A stretch of DNA of 64,000 nucleotides from Fonsecaea monophora (Eukaryota; Ascomycota; Eurotiomycetes; Chaetothyriales; Herpotrichiellaceae), in the NCBI RefSeq assembly GCF_001642475.1, contig NW_019174042.1, positions 40,723 to 104,722 of the forward strand, given 5' to 3'. The position numbers and the translations under genes are program-made. Below the pieces are notes generated by a model. That model did not search any database. It worked only from the letters and a program-made list of their open reading frames with translations, and was not told the origin of the DNA. The first letter of the stretch is position 1. The number at the start of each line of letters is the position of its first letter. Of the stretch, positions 1 to 9,765 are shown piece after piece.

Positions 1-1524
1 AGTCGTCTAGCAACCCCGGCCCAATCTCTCTTGAGACCAACTCCTTTTCGAGCTTTGGCGACAAGTCCTGAGAAGCGCATAGCTACCGCCGTAGCCCAGG
101 CTCACGTCGAGTCTCCTTCAATGGAAACAGCATTCTTTCCCGATGAGCCCGTTGGGCCGACGGTAGTCACGCCTATCCCGGGACCTCAGAGTCAAAAAGC
201 TATTGCAGAGCTTCACAAAGTATTCGATACTCGCAGTCTCAACATGCTGGCAAACTACCAACAGAGTTACGCCAACTATATAGCTGATCCTGATGGAAAC
301 GTGCTGCTCGATGTGTATGCCCAGATTGCCTCCATCCCTGTCGGTTACAACAACCCTTCCCTACTGCTCGCCGCTACTAGCCCAGAGATGGCCTCCGCGA
401 TCATCAACCGACCCGCGTTGGGCAACTTTCCTTCGCACGACTGGGCCTCCATTCTCCAGACCGGTATTCTTCGGGTGGCGCCCAAGGGCCTGGACCAGGT
501 CTTCACTGCGACGGCTGGTTCTGACGCCAACGAGACCGCCTTCAAAGCAGCCTTCATGTGGAAGCGACAACAAGAGCGTGGTGGTCGCGATGTTGAGTTC
601 ACTGCTGAAGAGATCGAGAGCACAATGAAGAATCAGAAGCCTGGTTCCCCTGATATGTCAATCATGTCATTCAAAACTGCCTTCCACGGCCGTCTATTTG
701 GGACCCTATCGACCACGCGCAGCAAGCCTATCCACAAAATCGATATCCCAGCCTTTGACTGGCCTCAGTGCTCCTTCCCCTCTCTAAAGTACCCACTCGA
801 ACAATACGCGGAGGAAAATGCGGCGGAAGAAAAGAGATGCCTGGAAGAAGCTGAACATATCATCAAAACATACCACAATCCCGTGGCAGCTGTGATCGTC
901 GAACCCATCCAGTCTGAAGGTGGCGACAACCACGCGAGTCCCGCCTTCTTCAGAGGTCTACGAGAAATCACCCGCCGCAACAATGTTCTCTTGATTGTCG
1001 ACGAAGTGCAGACTGGTGTTGGTGCGACGGGTAAATTCTGGGCTCACGATCACTGGAACTTGGAAGATCCACCGGACATGGTGACATTCTCCAAGAAAGC
1101 ACAGACGGCAGGATACTACTTTGGCAACCCAGACTTGCGACCGAATAAGCCCTATCGACAGTTCAACACATGGATGGGCGACCCAGCTCGTGCAATCCTT
1201 TTCCGGGCCATCATCAATGAAATTGAGAGATTGAATCTGGTGGAGAATACAGCGGCGGTGGGTGACTACCTATACGCAGGCATTGAAAGGCTCGCTCAAC
1301 AATATCCTCAACAATTCCAAAACCTCCGAGGGAAAGGGCAAGGCACCTTTATCGCCTTTGATAACCCCAAACGGGACGAATTCCTGGCCAAGGCAAAGAC
1401 ATTCGGTATCAACATTGGAGGCAGTGGTGCATCGGCCGTAAGGTTGAGGCCGATGTTGATATTCCAGAAGCACCATGCTGACATTCTGCTTGATGCTTTT
1501 GAGAAATTAGCCAAGTCTTTGTGA
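1..1524 (+). CDS. gatA: 4-aminobutyrate aminotransferase (GABA transaminase), 5' end outside window
   Basis: This is a PLP-dependent class III aminotransferase that converts GABA plus 2-oxoglutarate to succinic semialdehyde plus glutamate, the first step of the GABA shunt. The frame is open from base 1, so the start codon lies upstream. The first in-frame ATG is at 121, but the conserved-looking sequence before it is rich in Arg, Ala, Ser and Thr and low in acid, like a mitochondrial presequence. The cofactor region DEVQTGVGATGKFW starts at base 1000. The Lys pair in TFSKKAQTAGYYF is at 1093-1098; by family alignment the second Lys should form the Schiff base. The motif FNTWMGDPARA and the C-terminal RLRPMLIF block also fit. 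The 507 visible residues are about full family length, so little is missing. Family assignment is firm; mitochondrial location is inferred. Confidence 0.95.
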   Translation, partial: SRLATPAQSLLRPTPFRALATSPEKRIATAVAQAHVESPSMETAFFPDEPVGPTVVTPIPGPQSQKAIAELHKVFDTRSLNMLANYQQSYANYIADPDGNVLLDVYAQIASIPVGYNNPSLLLAATSPEMASAIINRPALGNFPSHDWASILQTGILRVAPKGLDQVFTATAGSDANETAFKAAFMWKRQQERGGRDVEFTAEEIESTMKNQKPGSPDMSIMSFKTAFHGRLFGTLSTTRSKPIHKIDIPAFDWPQCSFPSLKYPLEQYAEENAAEEKRCLEEAEHIIKTYHNPVAAVIVEPIQSEGGDNHASPAFFRGLREITRRNNVLLIVDEVQTGVGATGKFWAHDHWNLEDPPDMVTFSKKAQTAGYYFGNPDLRPNKPYRQFNTWMGDPARAILFRAIINEIERLNLVENTAAVGDYLYAGIERLAQQYPQQFQNLRGKGQGTFIAFDNPKRDEFLAKAKTFGINIGGSGASAVRLRPMLIFQKHHADILLDAFEKLAKSL

Positions 1525-1813
1525 ACCGTGAAGGCGCAGAATTTGTATGGATTATGAAGGAGTACGTCGCCCAGTGGCTTAACTTTGTAGCGTTTGGCGC
1601 AAATCTGCGCAAATCTGTTGTGGGTGGTCCCAAATAGGGGAGGTATCGTAACGCATGAATAAAAAAGTCATTCCATCAATCCGTGTACCGTTCACTCGAA
1701 AGCTCTGCGAGGAGTGATGTTTCGGGTGGATCCGTCACTTCTGGTGTCACTGATCATCGGGGCCAAGGGATCTTGTAAACCATTCTTTGCAATCGAGCTG
1801 GATTCTCTGCGCA
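1525..1813. other. Convergent intergenic region
   Basis: This holds the 3' ends of the GABA transaminase (+) and Spt4 (-). A short direct repeat, GCGCAAATCT, occurs twice around 1597-1617. I see nothing else. Confidence 0.5.
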
Positions 1814-2230
1814 TCATGAGGCAGCCACACTGTCCTCCTCCATCGCACTTCCATCTCTTGGAACATATTTGATGCCATTGTCCTCCAGCGAATCGATAAT
1901 TTCTCTCGGCAACGTTCCCACGACTTTGACCGCATATATTCCCGGCACGTAATCGGTCAGGCGCTGCCATCGGGCTACCCAGGAGGTCTTGGGGTCTCCC
2001 ATGGCAATCAAGCCTTCGAAAACTTGGGAAGTGCATTCTTGGATCGCATCTTGAGAGTTTCGTAGGCCCAAGATCTCTTCGCAGTTGGGGCAACCGTTAC
2101 GGTAGAAATCCTGCGGTTCCACGTCAATCGTTTGAAAAGGATAGGGAACGTCAACGTCGCTGCTTACGGTGGCGGGTTGGACGATGGAGCAGACCATACA
2201 GGCGCGTGTCCGACTGCCGCGGCCGGCCAT
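1814..2230 (-). CDS. spt4: Transcription elongation factor Spt4
   Basis: This is the small zinc-finger subunit of the Spt4-Spt5 (DSIF) complex, which supports RNA polymerase II processivity in the nucleus. The four zinc-binding Cys are seen as CMVC and CPNC, followed by EEILGLR and the family core CTSQVFEGLIAMGDPKTSWV. The start is the ATG at 2230 (MAGRGSRTRACMVC); upstream in-frame sequence has no ATG. Unspliced, the frame gives 138 residues with 19 extra residues between the two Cys pairs. A 57-nt in-frame intron (2167-2111, GTAAGC donor, CCGCAG acceptor, ATTGAC branch) removes exactly these and restores normal finger spacing, giving 119 aa. Exons are 2230-2168 and 2110-1814. The gene lies head to head with the PP5 gene. 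Confidence 0.93.
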   Translation of the reverse strand: MAGRGSRTRACMVCSIVQPATVSSDVDVPYPFQTIDVEPQDFYRNGCPNCEEILGLRNSQDAIQECTSQVFEGLIAMGDPKTSWVARWQRLTDYVPGIYAVKVVGTLPREIIDSLEDNGIKYVPRDGSAMEEDSVAAS

Positions 2231-2634
2231 GATGAGGATTTGGGGAGTGGTGATGAATGCACTTGATGAGGACGCAAAGATCAACTAACGCAGGGGTGCT
2301 ACAAAGTGCAAAGTCGAATTGTCCCAATTAAGGTTTCGGCTGATCTGCCGATAGCGCGGAGCTAAGCTGTCACTTAACGACCTCGAGGAGATCTGAGGCC
2401 CATTTTGGGGCCTGAGACAGCAGGTCTGGCGAGGTTCCGTCGTCTTCTCCGAAAGTTCTCGACTTTGCAGCCGGCCCGCGACAAAAAAAAACGAGGCAAG
2501 TGAACACTCGACCACCCATTCCTCGACACGTTTCGCCCAAACCACCGGCATGATACGATAACACTCGTGGACCTATTCCCCCGCACCTGTCCTCTTGTAT
2601 TTACTCGGCCGAATCAGCCCCAATCTCTTCGGCT
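2231..2634. promoter_or_regulatory. Divergent promoter region, spt4 / PP5
   Basis: About 400 bp separate the two divergent start codons, so both promoters must lie here. There is an A-run at about 2485-2493. I identify no specific factor site. Confidence 0.5.
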
Positions 2635-4251
2635 ATGGCCTCGACTCTCGCCGCAGACAAGGCCGCTGCAACCGCCCTCAAAGTCAAGGGCAATCAGGCC
2701 TTTGCGCAACATGACTGGCCCTCTGCTATCGACTATTACACCAAGGCGATAGAAAAGTACGACGCAGACCCGTCGTTCTATTGCAACCGAGCACAGGCCA
2801 ACATCAAGCTTGAAGCCTACGGCTATGCCATTGCTGACGCTACCAAAGCGATCGAACTCGACAAAGATTACATCAAGGTATGACTGTCAAACTATTACTA
2901 CTCTGGGCCCCGGTCACTGAGTTGTTTTATATAGGCATATTGGAGACGAGCGGTTGCCAACACTGCCATTCTCAACTCTCAAGATGCCCTCCGAGATTTC
3001 AAGACAGTCTGCCGCAAGGAGCCCAACAACAAAGACGCAAGACTTAAACTGGCAGAGTGTGAGAAGTTGGTGAAGAAGATACAGTTCTTGAAGGCGATCG
3101 AAGTGGAAGATCCTCCGTCAGCATTCGAAGGACTGGACTTGGACTCAATAGAGGTGGATGAGAAATACGATGGTGTCAGGCTGGGGAACGAAATGACGCA
3201 GGAGTTTATCGATGATATGATCGAGCGATTCAAGAACGGCAAGAAGATCCATAAGAAATATGTATTTCAGATCATCAAGGCCGTGAGAGATATCGTGTAC
3301 GACGAGCCCACCATGGTCGAAATGGACGTGGCTCCGGACACCAAACTCACGGTCTGCGGGGATACCCACGGCCAGTTTTTCGACTTGCTGGAGATCTTCC
3401 GGCTCAACGGCTTCCCGACGGACAGGCATGCCTACCTATTCAACGGCGACTTTGTGGATCGAGGATCATGGTCGACGGAAATCGCCCTACTCCTCTATGC
3501 CTACAAGTGGCTGCGACCTACCACCTTCTTTTTGAATAGGGGCAACCACGAGACGGACGACATGAACCGAGTGTATGGTTTTGAAGGCGAATGCAAAGCC
3601 AAATACAATGAGAAGACATTCAAGCTGTTCTCTGAGTCGTTCTCGGCACTACCGTTGGCTACATTGATCGGGAAGAAATACCTTACACTCCATGGCGGGC
3701 TATTTTCGGACGATAAAGTTACGCTAGACGACATCCGCAAACTCGATCGCCACGTGCAGCGGCAGCCTGGCCAGTCTGGGCTTATGATGGAAATGCTCTG
3801 GACGGATCCTCAACCTCAAAATGGTAGAGGCCCTAGTAAGCGAGGAGTCGGGCTGCAGTTTGGCCCCGATGTGACGAAGAAATTCTGTGAAAACAACAAC
3901 CTCGAGGCTGTGATTCGAAGCCACGAGGTGCGGATGGATGGCTACGAGGTTGAGCATGACGGCAAGTGCATCACTGGTATGTTTTCTGGAACAAGTCAAC
4001 TGTGCTGGCCACTGACATATGTCCCTGTAGTCTTCTCTGCGCCCAAATACTGCGACACGACAGAGAACAAGGGAGCATACATCAACATCGGGCCTGACCT
4101 GAAGTTAGAGTATCACCAGTTTGAAGCCGTCCCTCATCCTGATATCAAGCCCATGGTGAGTTGATTGACCAGTGCCCTAACATCCACAATTGGCATGCGA
4201 CTGACAGAATCACAGGCGTATGCAACGAACTCATTAATGTCGATGATGTAG
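2635..4251 (+). CDS. ppt1: Serine/threonine protein phosphatase 5 (PP5/Ppt1), TPR-containing
   Basis: This is a PPP-family phosphatase with an N-terminal TPR domain that binds Hsp90. The TPR block runs from about residue 10 to 120 (KVKGNQAFAQHDW, FYCNRAQANIKL, AYWRRAVANT). The metal-binding motifs are GDTHGQ (about residue 223), GDFVDRG and RGNHE, followed by HGGLF and RSHEVRMDGYEV. The spliced model has exons 2635-2877, 2935-3976, 4031-4155 and 4216-4251, giving 481 aa. Introns are 57, 54 and 60 nt, all GT-AG. The 54-nt intron is in frame; removing it creates the conserved CITVFSAPKYC. The last 12-codon exon restores the C-terminal helix KPMAYATNSLMSMM. Length and ends match the family. The start ATG follows the divergent promoter shared with spt4. 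Confidence 0.95.
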
Positions 4252-5747
4252 GCCATGTTTTTTGTTTGGTTCGCCACATTTGCATATCCCCAAGGTGGAG
4301 AACGAGTTAGGGTGTGGGGATCTACTGTAGACTCCAGGATACTGTGGTCCATGTGTCACTGCTCATGTATGTGTACCAGTATGAGGCTTGAACAGCGTGA
4401 TCGAAATTCATAGCGGAAGGGCGCGGCGCTGGCTATAAGGCTGCAGATACTAGCCGATGTCGAGTTTTTATTTGTTTTTGTTTGATTCTTCCTGTCAAGG
4501 ATCCAAGTGTCTGGGCAAGGCACGAACGTGGCACTGTGAGCGTCGGGAGTGCCAGTGTCGCGGTGTTGGATTATTCCTGCGGCTTATGTGTTTCTGTGGT
4601 TCCTGGCTTGCTGGGTGGTTCAGAGAGAAATGTGGCTGAGTTAGAAACTTGTTTGGGGGTGACTAGGAACCCGCTTGGGCTGATGGGCTCGCAGGCTTAA
4701 CTAATTGCAAAAGTTCGGAGAGCACCAAATAAGTAAGTCTAGCTCATAGAAGGCGACTGGTGGCGGCTGCGACTCGCTAAGATTGCCAGCATTGGCTTAA
4801 CGAGAAGAAACCCCTGGTGGCCCCGGAGTCTTTTGTCACGCTGGTGGCGCCTGGTCGTCACGGGGGCCTGGTTGGCTACTGCGTGCCTCTGAGAGCCTCT
4901 GGGGTGCCAGTGACCATCCACCCACCCTAACAAGTCACCGTGTCAATGGAAACCAGTCGTTATGCCCCCCTCTCATTCGCCCCTGGAAACCCTTGAAACC
5001 CCCTGCATCAGCCCATGAAGTCCCCAGCACCACCAGCACCACCTACAGCCCATCCCCCTCCGTCATCGACAAAGCCCCAAAACATGATCGATTCGCGTCC
5101 CGGGATTGAGAAAGAAGGGAAAACATTGGGAACCCCCTTACAAGCACGTCGTACTTGCATCACCCAAGCTACGGAACGGACTAGGGTGCCAGGGCTATGC
5201 ATGCCCATCCGTCCATTCATCCACTCCTCCATCTCATCATCGCTGTCTCCGTCGCTATCGACGGATTCCTCTCTTCCTCTTCCCCCCCTCCAACCCTCCC
5301 CGCTTTTTCCAACCTTCACTGGACCTTCACCATCTTGACCATCTCACCCATCACCCATCACTCTTTGAAAACATCTAGCATCCCTTCCCTTCCATCAGTA
5401 TTTGCACGATTCTTGAAGAGCGACGTTGCTCCGTTTGATACCAGAGTTGTCATTTCCTGTTCAATTTGCCCTCACTGTTGTTGACTGGTTCGTGCAGGCG
5501 CGTTCATGGTATTACTTGTTTATGATTGTTGCCTTGTTCTCAACCTGACAAAGACACGGTTCCCTACTTTTCACTGTGTGTAATTGGCAAACATTGTTGC
5601 CTTGGGTCATCTCCATCCGACACTGTGTCCAAGAGTGTTTGGGAATCTTCAACAGTCCTGTATTTCTTCATGCTACCCTATCACACCAGCGACACCGCCA
5701 TTCACTCACTGTGAGTCCAACCACCAACTTCCTCCGATTGACGAACC
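4252..5747. other. Intergenic region upstream of F-box gene
   Basis: This 1.5-kb stretch contains the PP5 3' region and a long pyrimidine-rich leader (about 5010-5480, many C/T and CCATC runs) in front of the F-box gene. Short open frames are compositional and resemble no family. The 5' UTR of the F-box gene probably lies in the 3' half. Confidence 0.45.
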
Positions 5748-7235
5748 ATGGAGCAATGCTCTCAGTTGCTTGGGGGGAGTCATTCGTGCCTCGCACCGCC
5801 TTCGAAATCGTCGTTTCGTTCAGGAGGAACCAGTGGTGAATCTTCCCGAAACACCTCCGATGAACAGTTGCCGGACAACCGAAAGGAGACTGCCAGAGTC
5901 ACCGTCACAGAGCGGAACGTGGCAGGCCAAATTCCCGAAATGATGAAGATGCAACATCAGACCTCTTTGATCTGGAAAGCGAAGCAACGTGCGTACATAT
6001 CGACCCTGTTGTCGGCGAACAAACCTCAGCAGGATCGAACCGTGGGCGGGGCGCAAAAGAGTGCCTTCCTCTCCATCTTACCTCGCGATCTGCATTTCCT
6101 CCTTGCCACTACCTACGTCGACTTTGACACTTTACTCGCTCTTCGACAAACATGTCACCTATTCTACGAGATGCTTCCGACCGAAGTCGTCCGCCGCGTT
6201 CGTTCCAAGCTGGTTAAGGAAAGCCTTGAGAATGAGGCGCAGCAGTATCGAGAGTACAGATCCATGTATCCAAGACAGCGACTTGGCCACCTATGGGATT
6301 TACTCTACGCTGCCTTCGACTTCCGGTTGATCGAGCGTCCTGCTAGAGAACTCCGATGCTACGGCTGCCTCGAGGAAAAACCTTTGTGGTGCTTTGTCGA
6401 GAGAATGAGCAATCGCGGCACCGGACTCGGAGCCAAATTCGCCCAAAATAGGCTATGTAAGGACTGCATGCGCCGATATCGCGACATCGAGGGAGAATGG
6501 TGGAGGGAGAATTGGGTCAAGAAGAGCGATACAGTCCGCAAGTCGAGCAAAGGCCGCAGACTTCGTCGGTGGATGCTTGAAGGCCAAAGTCTCGTTAATC
6601 CAGACGAGGAGGTTGGGGTCTGTTCCTCATGTGGCAGTTCGACCTTTGAGTTGTGGTGGGGTTGTGTTACATGCTTCGAACTCGAGGAGCAACGACGGCG
6701 AGAGGAGGATCTGATGGAAATCGACGGCTTAGAACGGAGAATTGCCGAAGTCGTGGAGAACTGGCGAGGACGGAAGCGAATGACGCGAAGACGACGCCAT
6801 GCGAGTCGCGATCGCGGGAGGAGGAAGTGGTGGGCTCCCAGCTTCACATTCGCAGGAGGCCTGTCAGAGCGGAAGGCCGCTTTGATCGAGTGGAAAGAGC
6901 ACAAAGACAACAAGAAGACTGGCACCGGTATGGTCAAGGCCAGCCATCAAGAGTCCCGATGGCACGCTCTCGACGACATCCCCTTACCCAAGAGCCGCCG
7001 AGAAGCGAGATGCTCATCCTGTTGGGTGCCCAATTGTTCCCGGCGAACATACATTCTAGGTCTGGCATACGAAAGACCTCTACCGAGGGAGCGTTGGTGT
7101 GCCGGGTGCAAACAAGAGTTTGACCAACGACTTGCCAGGAAAGGGTACCGGAAATGGAGAATGAAGATGACCAACAACGAAAAGTCAGATAACGACTGGC
7201 CCGAGTCGTTGGCCTGGCTATTTGAAGAGAGCTGA
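5748..7235 (+). CDS. F-box protein with Cys-pair (zinc-ribbon-like) region
   Basis: A single exon encodes 495 aa. Residues about 106-146 (FLSILPRDLHFLLATTYV, then LRQTCHLFYEML) read as an F-box, which binds Skp1 in SCF ubiquitin ligases. Several Cys pairs follow, in CYGCLEEKPLWCF, LCKDCMRRY, CSSCGSST and RCSSCWVPNCSR, suggesting one or more structural zinc sites. A strongly basic stretch RGRKRMTRRRRHASRDRGRRKW (given here as two overlapping parts, RGRKRMTRRRR and RRRHASRDRGRRKW) could be nuclear-targeting. The first ATG (5748) is in an acceptable context; the MMKM at about residue 65 is an alternative start. F-box proteins with a Cys-rich tail are common and mostly uncharacterised in Pezizomycotina; the substrate is unknown. 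Confidence 0.8.
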   Translation: MEQCSQLLGGSHSCLAPPSKSSFRSGGTSGESSRNTSDEQLPDNRKETARVTVTERNVAGQIPEMMKMQHQTSLIWKAKQRAYISTLLSANKPQQDRTVGGAQKSAFLSILPRDLHFLLATTYVDFDTLLALRQTCHLFYEMLPTEVVRRVRSKLVKESLENEAQQYREYRSMYPRQRLGHLWDLLYAAFDFRLIERPARELRCYGCLEEKPLWCFVERMSNRGTGLGAKFAQNRLCKDCMRRYRDIEGEWWRENWVKKSDTVRKSSKGRRLRRWMLEGQSLVNPDEEVGVCSSCGSSTFELWWGCVTCFELEEQRRREEDLMEIDGLERRIAEVVENWRGRKRMTRRRRHASRDRGRRKWWAPSFTFAGGLSERKAALIEWKEHKDNKKTGTGMVKASHQESRWHALDDIPLPKSRREARCSSCWVPNCSRRTYILGLAYERPLPRERWCAGCKQEFDQRLARKGYRKWRMKMTNNEKSDNDWPESLAWLFEES

Positions 7236-8393
7236 GGGTTGGAAGAGAAACGACGACGATTACGCTACGCTACGATACGACGGAGATGAAGGTGCTTTGA
7301 GGCGTTGGGTTCAGCGAACTGTTCAGAATGTACCACAAATGAATAAATCTGGGCTGAGGCTTGACAGCTGACACAATATGTGTAACAAATACGCCCAGGT
7401 CTTGGGAGGCATGTCTGTCTTGACCTCCTTGACTGTGCCCAGTGAGCCGCTTTTTCTCACTTCAAGCCTGTCGAGTGTGTCGCAACATGTGGAAGAAAGG
7501 GCGGCTATTGCAAATTGACAGACAGACTAACTAAAGACTTCTCTCATCTCCGGTCTCGCGTCTGACCTGCTGAACCGGAAAGGGGCCCCTTTTTTTGCGT
7601 TGGGTTTTTCTACGTCTCCCCTCCTCCCTCCCTGCTCTCTTACTCCGACTTTTGATTCCGATGTCGACCCCGACCGCGGTTCCCGCCCACTCAACACAAT
7701 CAGGCCACTCGAGCATGTCGAACAGGGAAACAGGCACCGGTCAACTCTTCTCAGCCGCAGCGACGGACCTTTGATCTGATCTCGATCCGATTCAATCTGG
7801 TTTAATCTCGACTCGACAAGACTAGGCAGTTCACATAACCCCCCTTCTCCTTGAGATTCAATATCATTAAACCAAGAGGAGGTGTGAGCAATGAGCAGTA
7901 AGCAGGAAGAGTATGAGAGGGGGTGATACTAAGAAAAAGGGAGGGAGGGAGAAGAGATATAGAGAGAGACAGAAATGAGGGGGGTTAAGTAATTCTTTCC
8001 CCATCAATTATATGGCTCGGGCAAGTGTTTTGATAGTTAACTACCTCTTACTCTGCCCTTTTTCCTCCCTTTGTCGACGGTGGTCGTAGGGATATGAACA
8101 TCTGATACAGTTCCCCTTTTTGATATATAGACGCAACAAGGAAATAGGACCCCTATCCCGCGCCAACAATCCAAACACAACAACGCAACCCAGCTTGATT
8201 GTTTGTAGACGTTCATTCGGCAATTTGGTCATACAGGCGACTTTTCCCCTTTTCCAGCCACACAGCGAGCTAGATGACCAAATCGGCCATCCCACACCGG
8301 CAATAAACGCTGTGTTCAAGTTACAGCTTGTACATCTTGTACAATCATATACACGTGCACCCCTTTTCAAGAGCGAATTGCATGGGGAGAGGC
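7236..8393. other. Convergent intergenic region, low-complexity tracts
   Basis: This region lies between the 3' ends of the F-box gene and the minus-strand repeat-protein gene. It holds CTACGCTACGATACGA near 7263, a poly-T/C tract near 7590-7640 and a purine tract (GGGAGGGAGGGAGAAG) near 7940. I see no convincing gene. Confidence 0.45.
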
Positions 8394-8828
8394 TCAAGCC
8401 TTTGATGCGCTCTTCTCGACGGCATCCACAAACTCGACGGCTTCCTCAACCACTTCGTCCGTGATGCCTGGCAACGTGACATCGGGCAGGTATTTGCTAT
8501 GGCTCTCCCTGTGCGTGGCGGGACCTTCCATGAAGCTGTGCATCTTCTGGGTAAGGTCGTCATTCAGGCCCGGGGCTCTGTTGCTGGAGAAGCGCATAAA
8601 GTCGTGCGCGGCGCGGGCTGCGTCGTCGGTCACGCCGCTGGACGAGCGGCGGATGGTGCCCGCCATGAAGTCGTGAGCCGACTTGGCCGCGTCGTCCGAG
8701 ATACCGCTGCTCGAGCGACGGTGGGACGCACCCACGCCGCTCCCAGAGGTGGTTGTGGTGGTGGGAAGGGCTGTTGTCGGGGTTTCTTGCTTGTTTTCCA
8801 TTGCGGCGGATGTCGAGGGGTCAATCAT
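8394..8828 (-). CDS. Small protein with threefold internal repeat (hypothetical)
   Basis: A single exon encodes 144 aa; the start is the ATG at 8828 because the codons before it are not ATG. The protein carries three related units, at about residues 37-57 (RRSSSGISDDAAKSAHDFM), 60-80 (RRSSSGVTDDAARAAHDFM) and 84-102 (a diverged copy with LNDDLTQKMHSFM). The first two units begin with RRSSS, a PKA-type phosphorylation consensus. A Thr/Ser-rich N-terminus and an acidic helix-prone C-terminus (DEVVEEAVEFVDAVEK) flank the repeats. There is no signal peptide, membrane segment or known domain. Codon use and the preserved repeat phase argue for a real gene. The function is unknown. Confidence 0.65.
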   Translation of the reverse strand: MIDPSTSAAMENKQETPTTALPTTTTTSGSGVGASHRRSSSGISDDAAKSAHDFMAGTIRRSSSGVTDDAARAAHDFMRFSSNRAPGLNDDLTQKMHSFMEGPATHRESHSKYLPDVTLPGITDEVVEEAVEFVDAVEKSASKA

Positions 8829-9765
8829 GAGCACTCAGAAAGGAGTTTCGAAGTAAGAGAGAGGTCTCTTGTAATGTCCCCCTACGACGTCTGAAGTCAT
8901 ATTCTATCCCTCCCAAGAGCGAGGGGTCGCGTGCCTATCCTAGGGTCCAAGGGCGGGGTTGCGTTCAGAGCTCACGAGATGGCCGCGGGCTCGTGTTCGG
9001 AATTGGCAATAGAGCAACGCAGCCGTTGGTCAAGCGCGAGATGATTCGCCGAGAGCTTGTGTCATCTCTCGATGGCCTGTGTGAGAACAAGAGGGTGGAC
9101 TGATTGCCGGAAAAGCGTTTCCAATACGAAGGAGTCCTCTAGTGAGGCGATACGAATGATGGCGATAGAGCAGGATGCTGGTGTGGTCAAATGTGTGCTT
9201 CAATGGATGATCGCAAGCCGCCTAGGGCTTCCACTCACCTGGATTGTAGATTGACGCTACAGACGTTTATCCTCAGCAACGAGACGGGCTGTGACAAGAC
9301 ATGAGAAATGAAGCAAGACCTTTGGAAAGGTGCAGGGAGGAGTTGTTAGGAGCAGCTAGAATGTTTCTGTCTGACAGGGAAGAACCGCCGGATATGGCAC
9401 TGACATGACGGTCATTGCGGAATATGACAATGTCAGACAGAATCAATCCTCCGATTGTCGCAGGTCCTCTCACACGACAAACTGCGCAGGAAACCACCAG
9501 TTCATTGCAAAGTCAAAATGAAAAAAAATTGTCGGCATTCCTCAGGAACTGCGTCGTCCTAGAACGAGGAACAATGCCTCGTAACTCGTCCACTCTTGAG
9601 AGTCCCCACCGCCAGTGTGAGCCATGAAATCGAGCGGGAACCAGGATGTGGATCGGACACACAGTAGGTCGCTCAGGACCTCCATGTTTTCGGAGATATA
9701 ACATCCTGCAGAGTCCTTTTCGGTCATTTCAGGGCTTTCAGACCACCACAAGTCCCCCTCCGACC
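8829..9765. other. Divergent intergenic region, repeat-protein gene / DUF3669 gene
   Basis: This region should hold both promoters. Its only longer open frames are short and have no recognisable similarity. The ATG at 9646 is in frame with the DUF3669 gene downstream and would add 40 residues, but I judge 9766 the better start. Confidence 0.45.
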
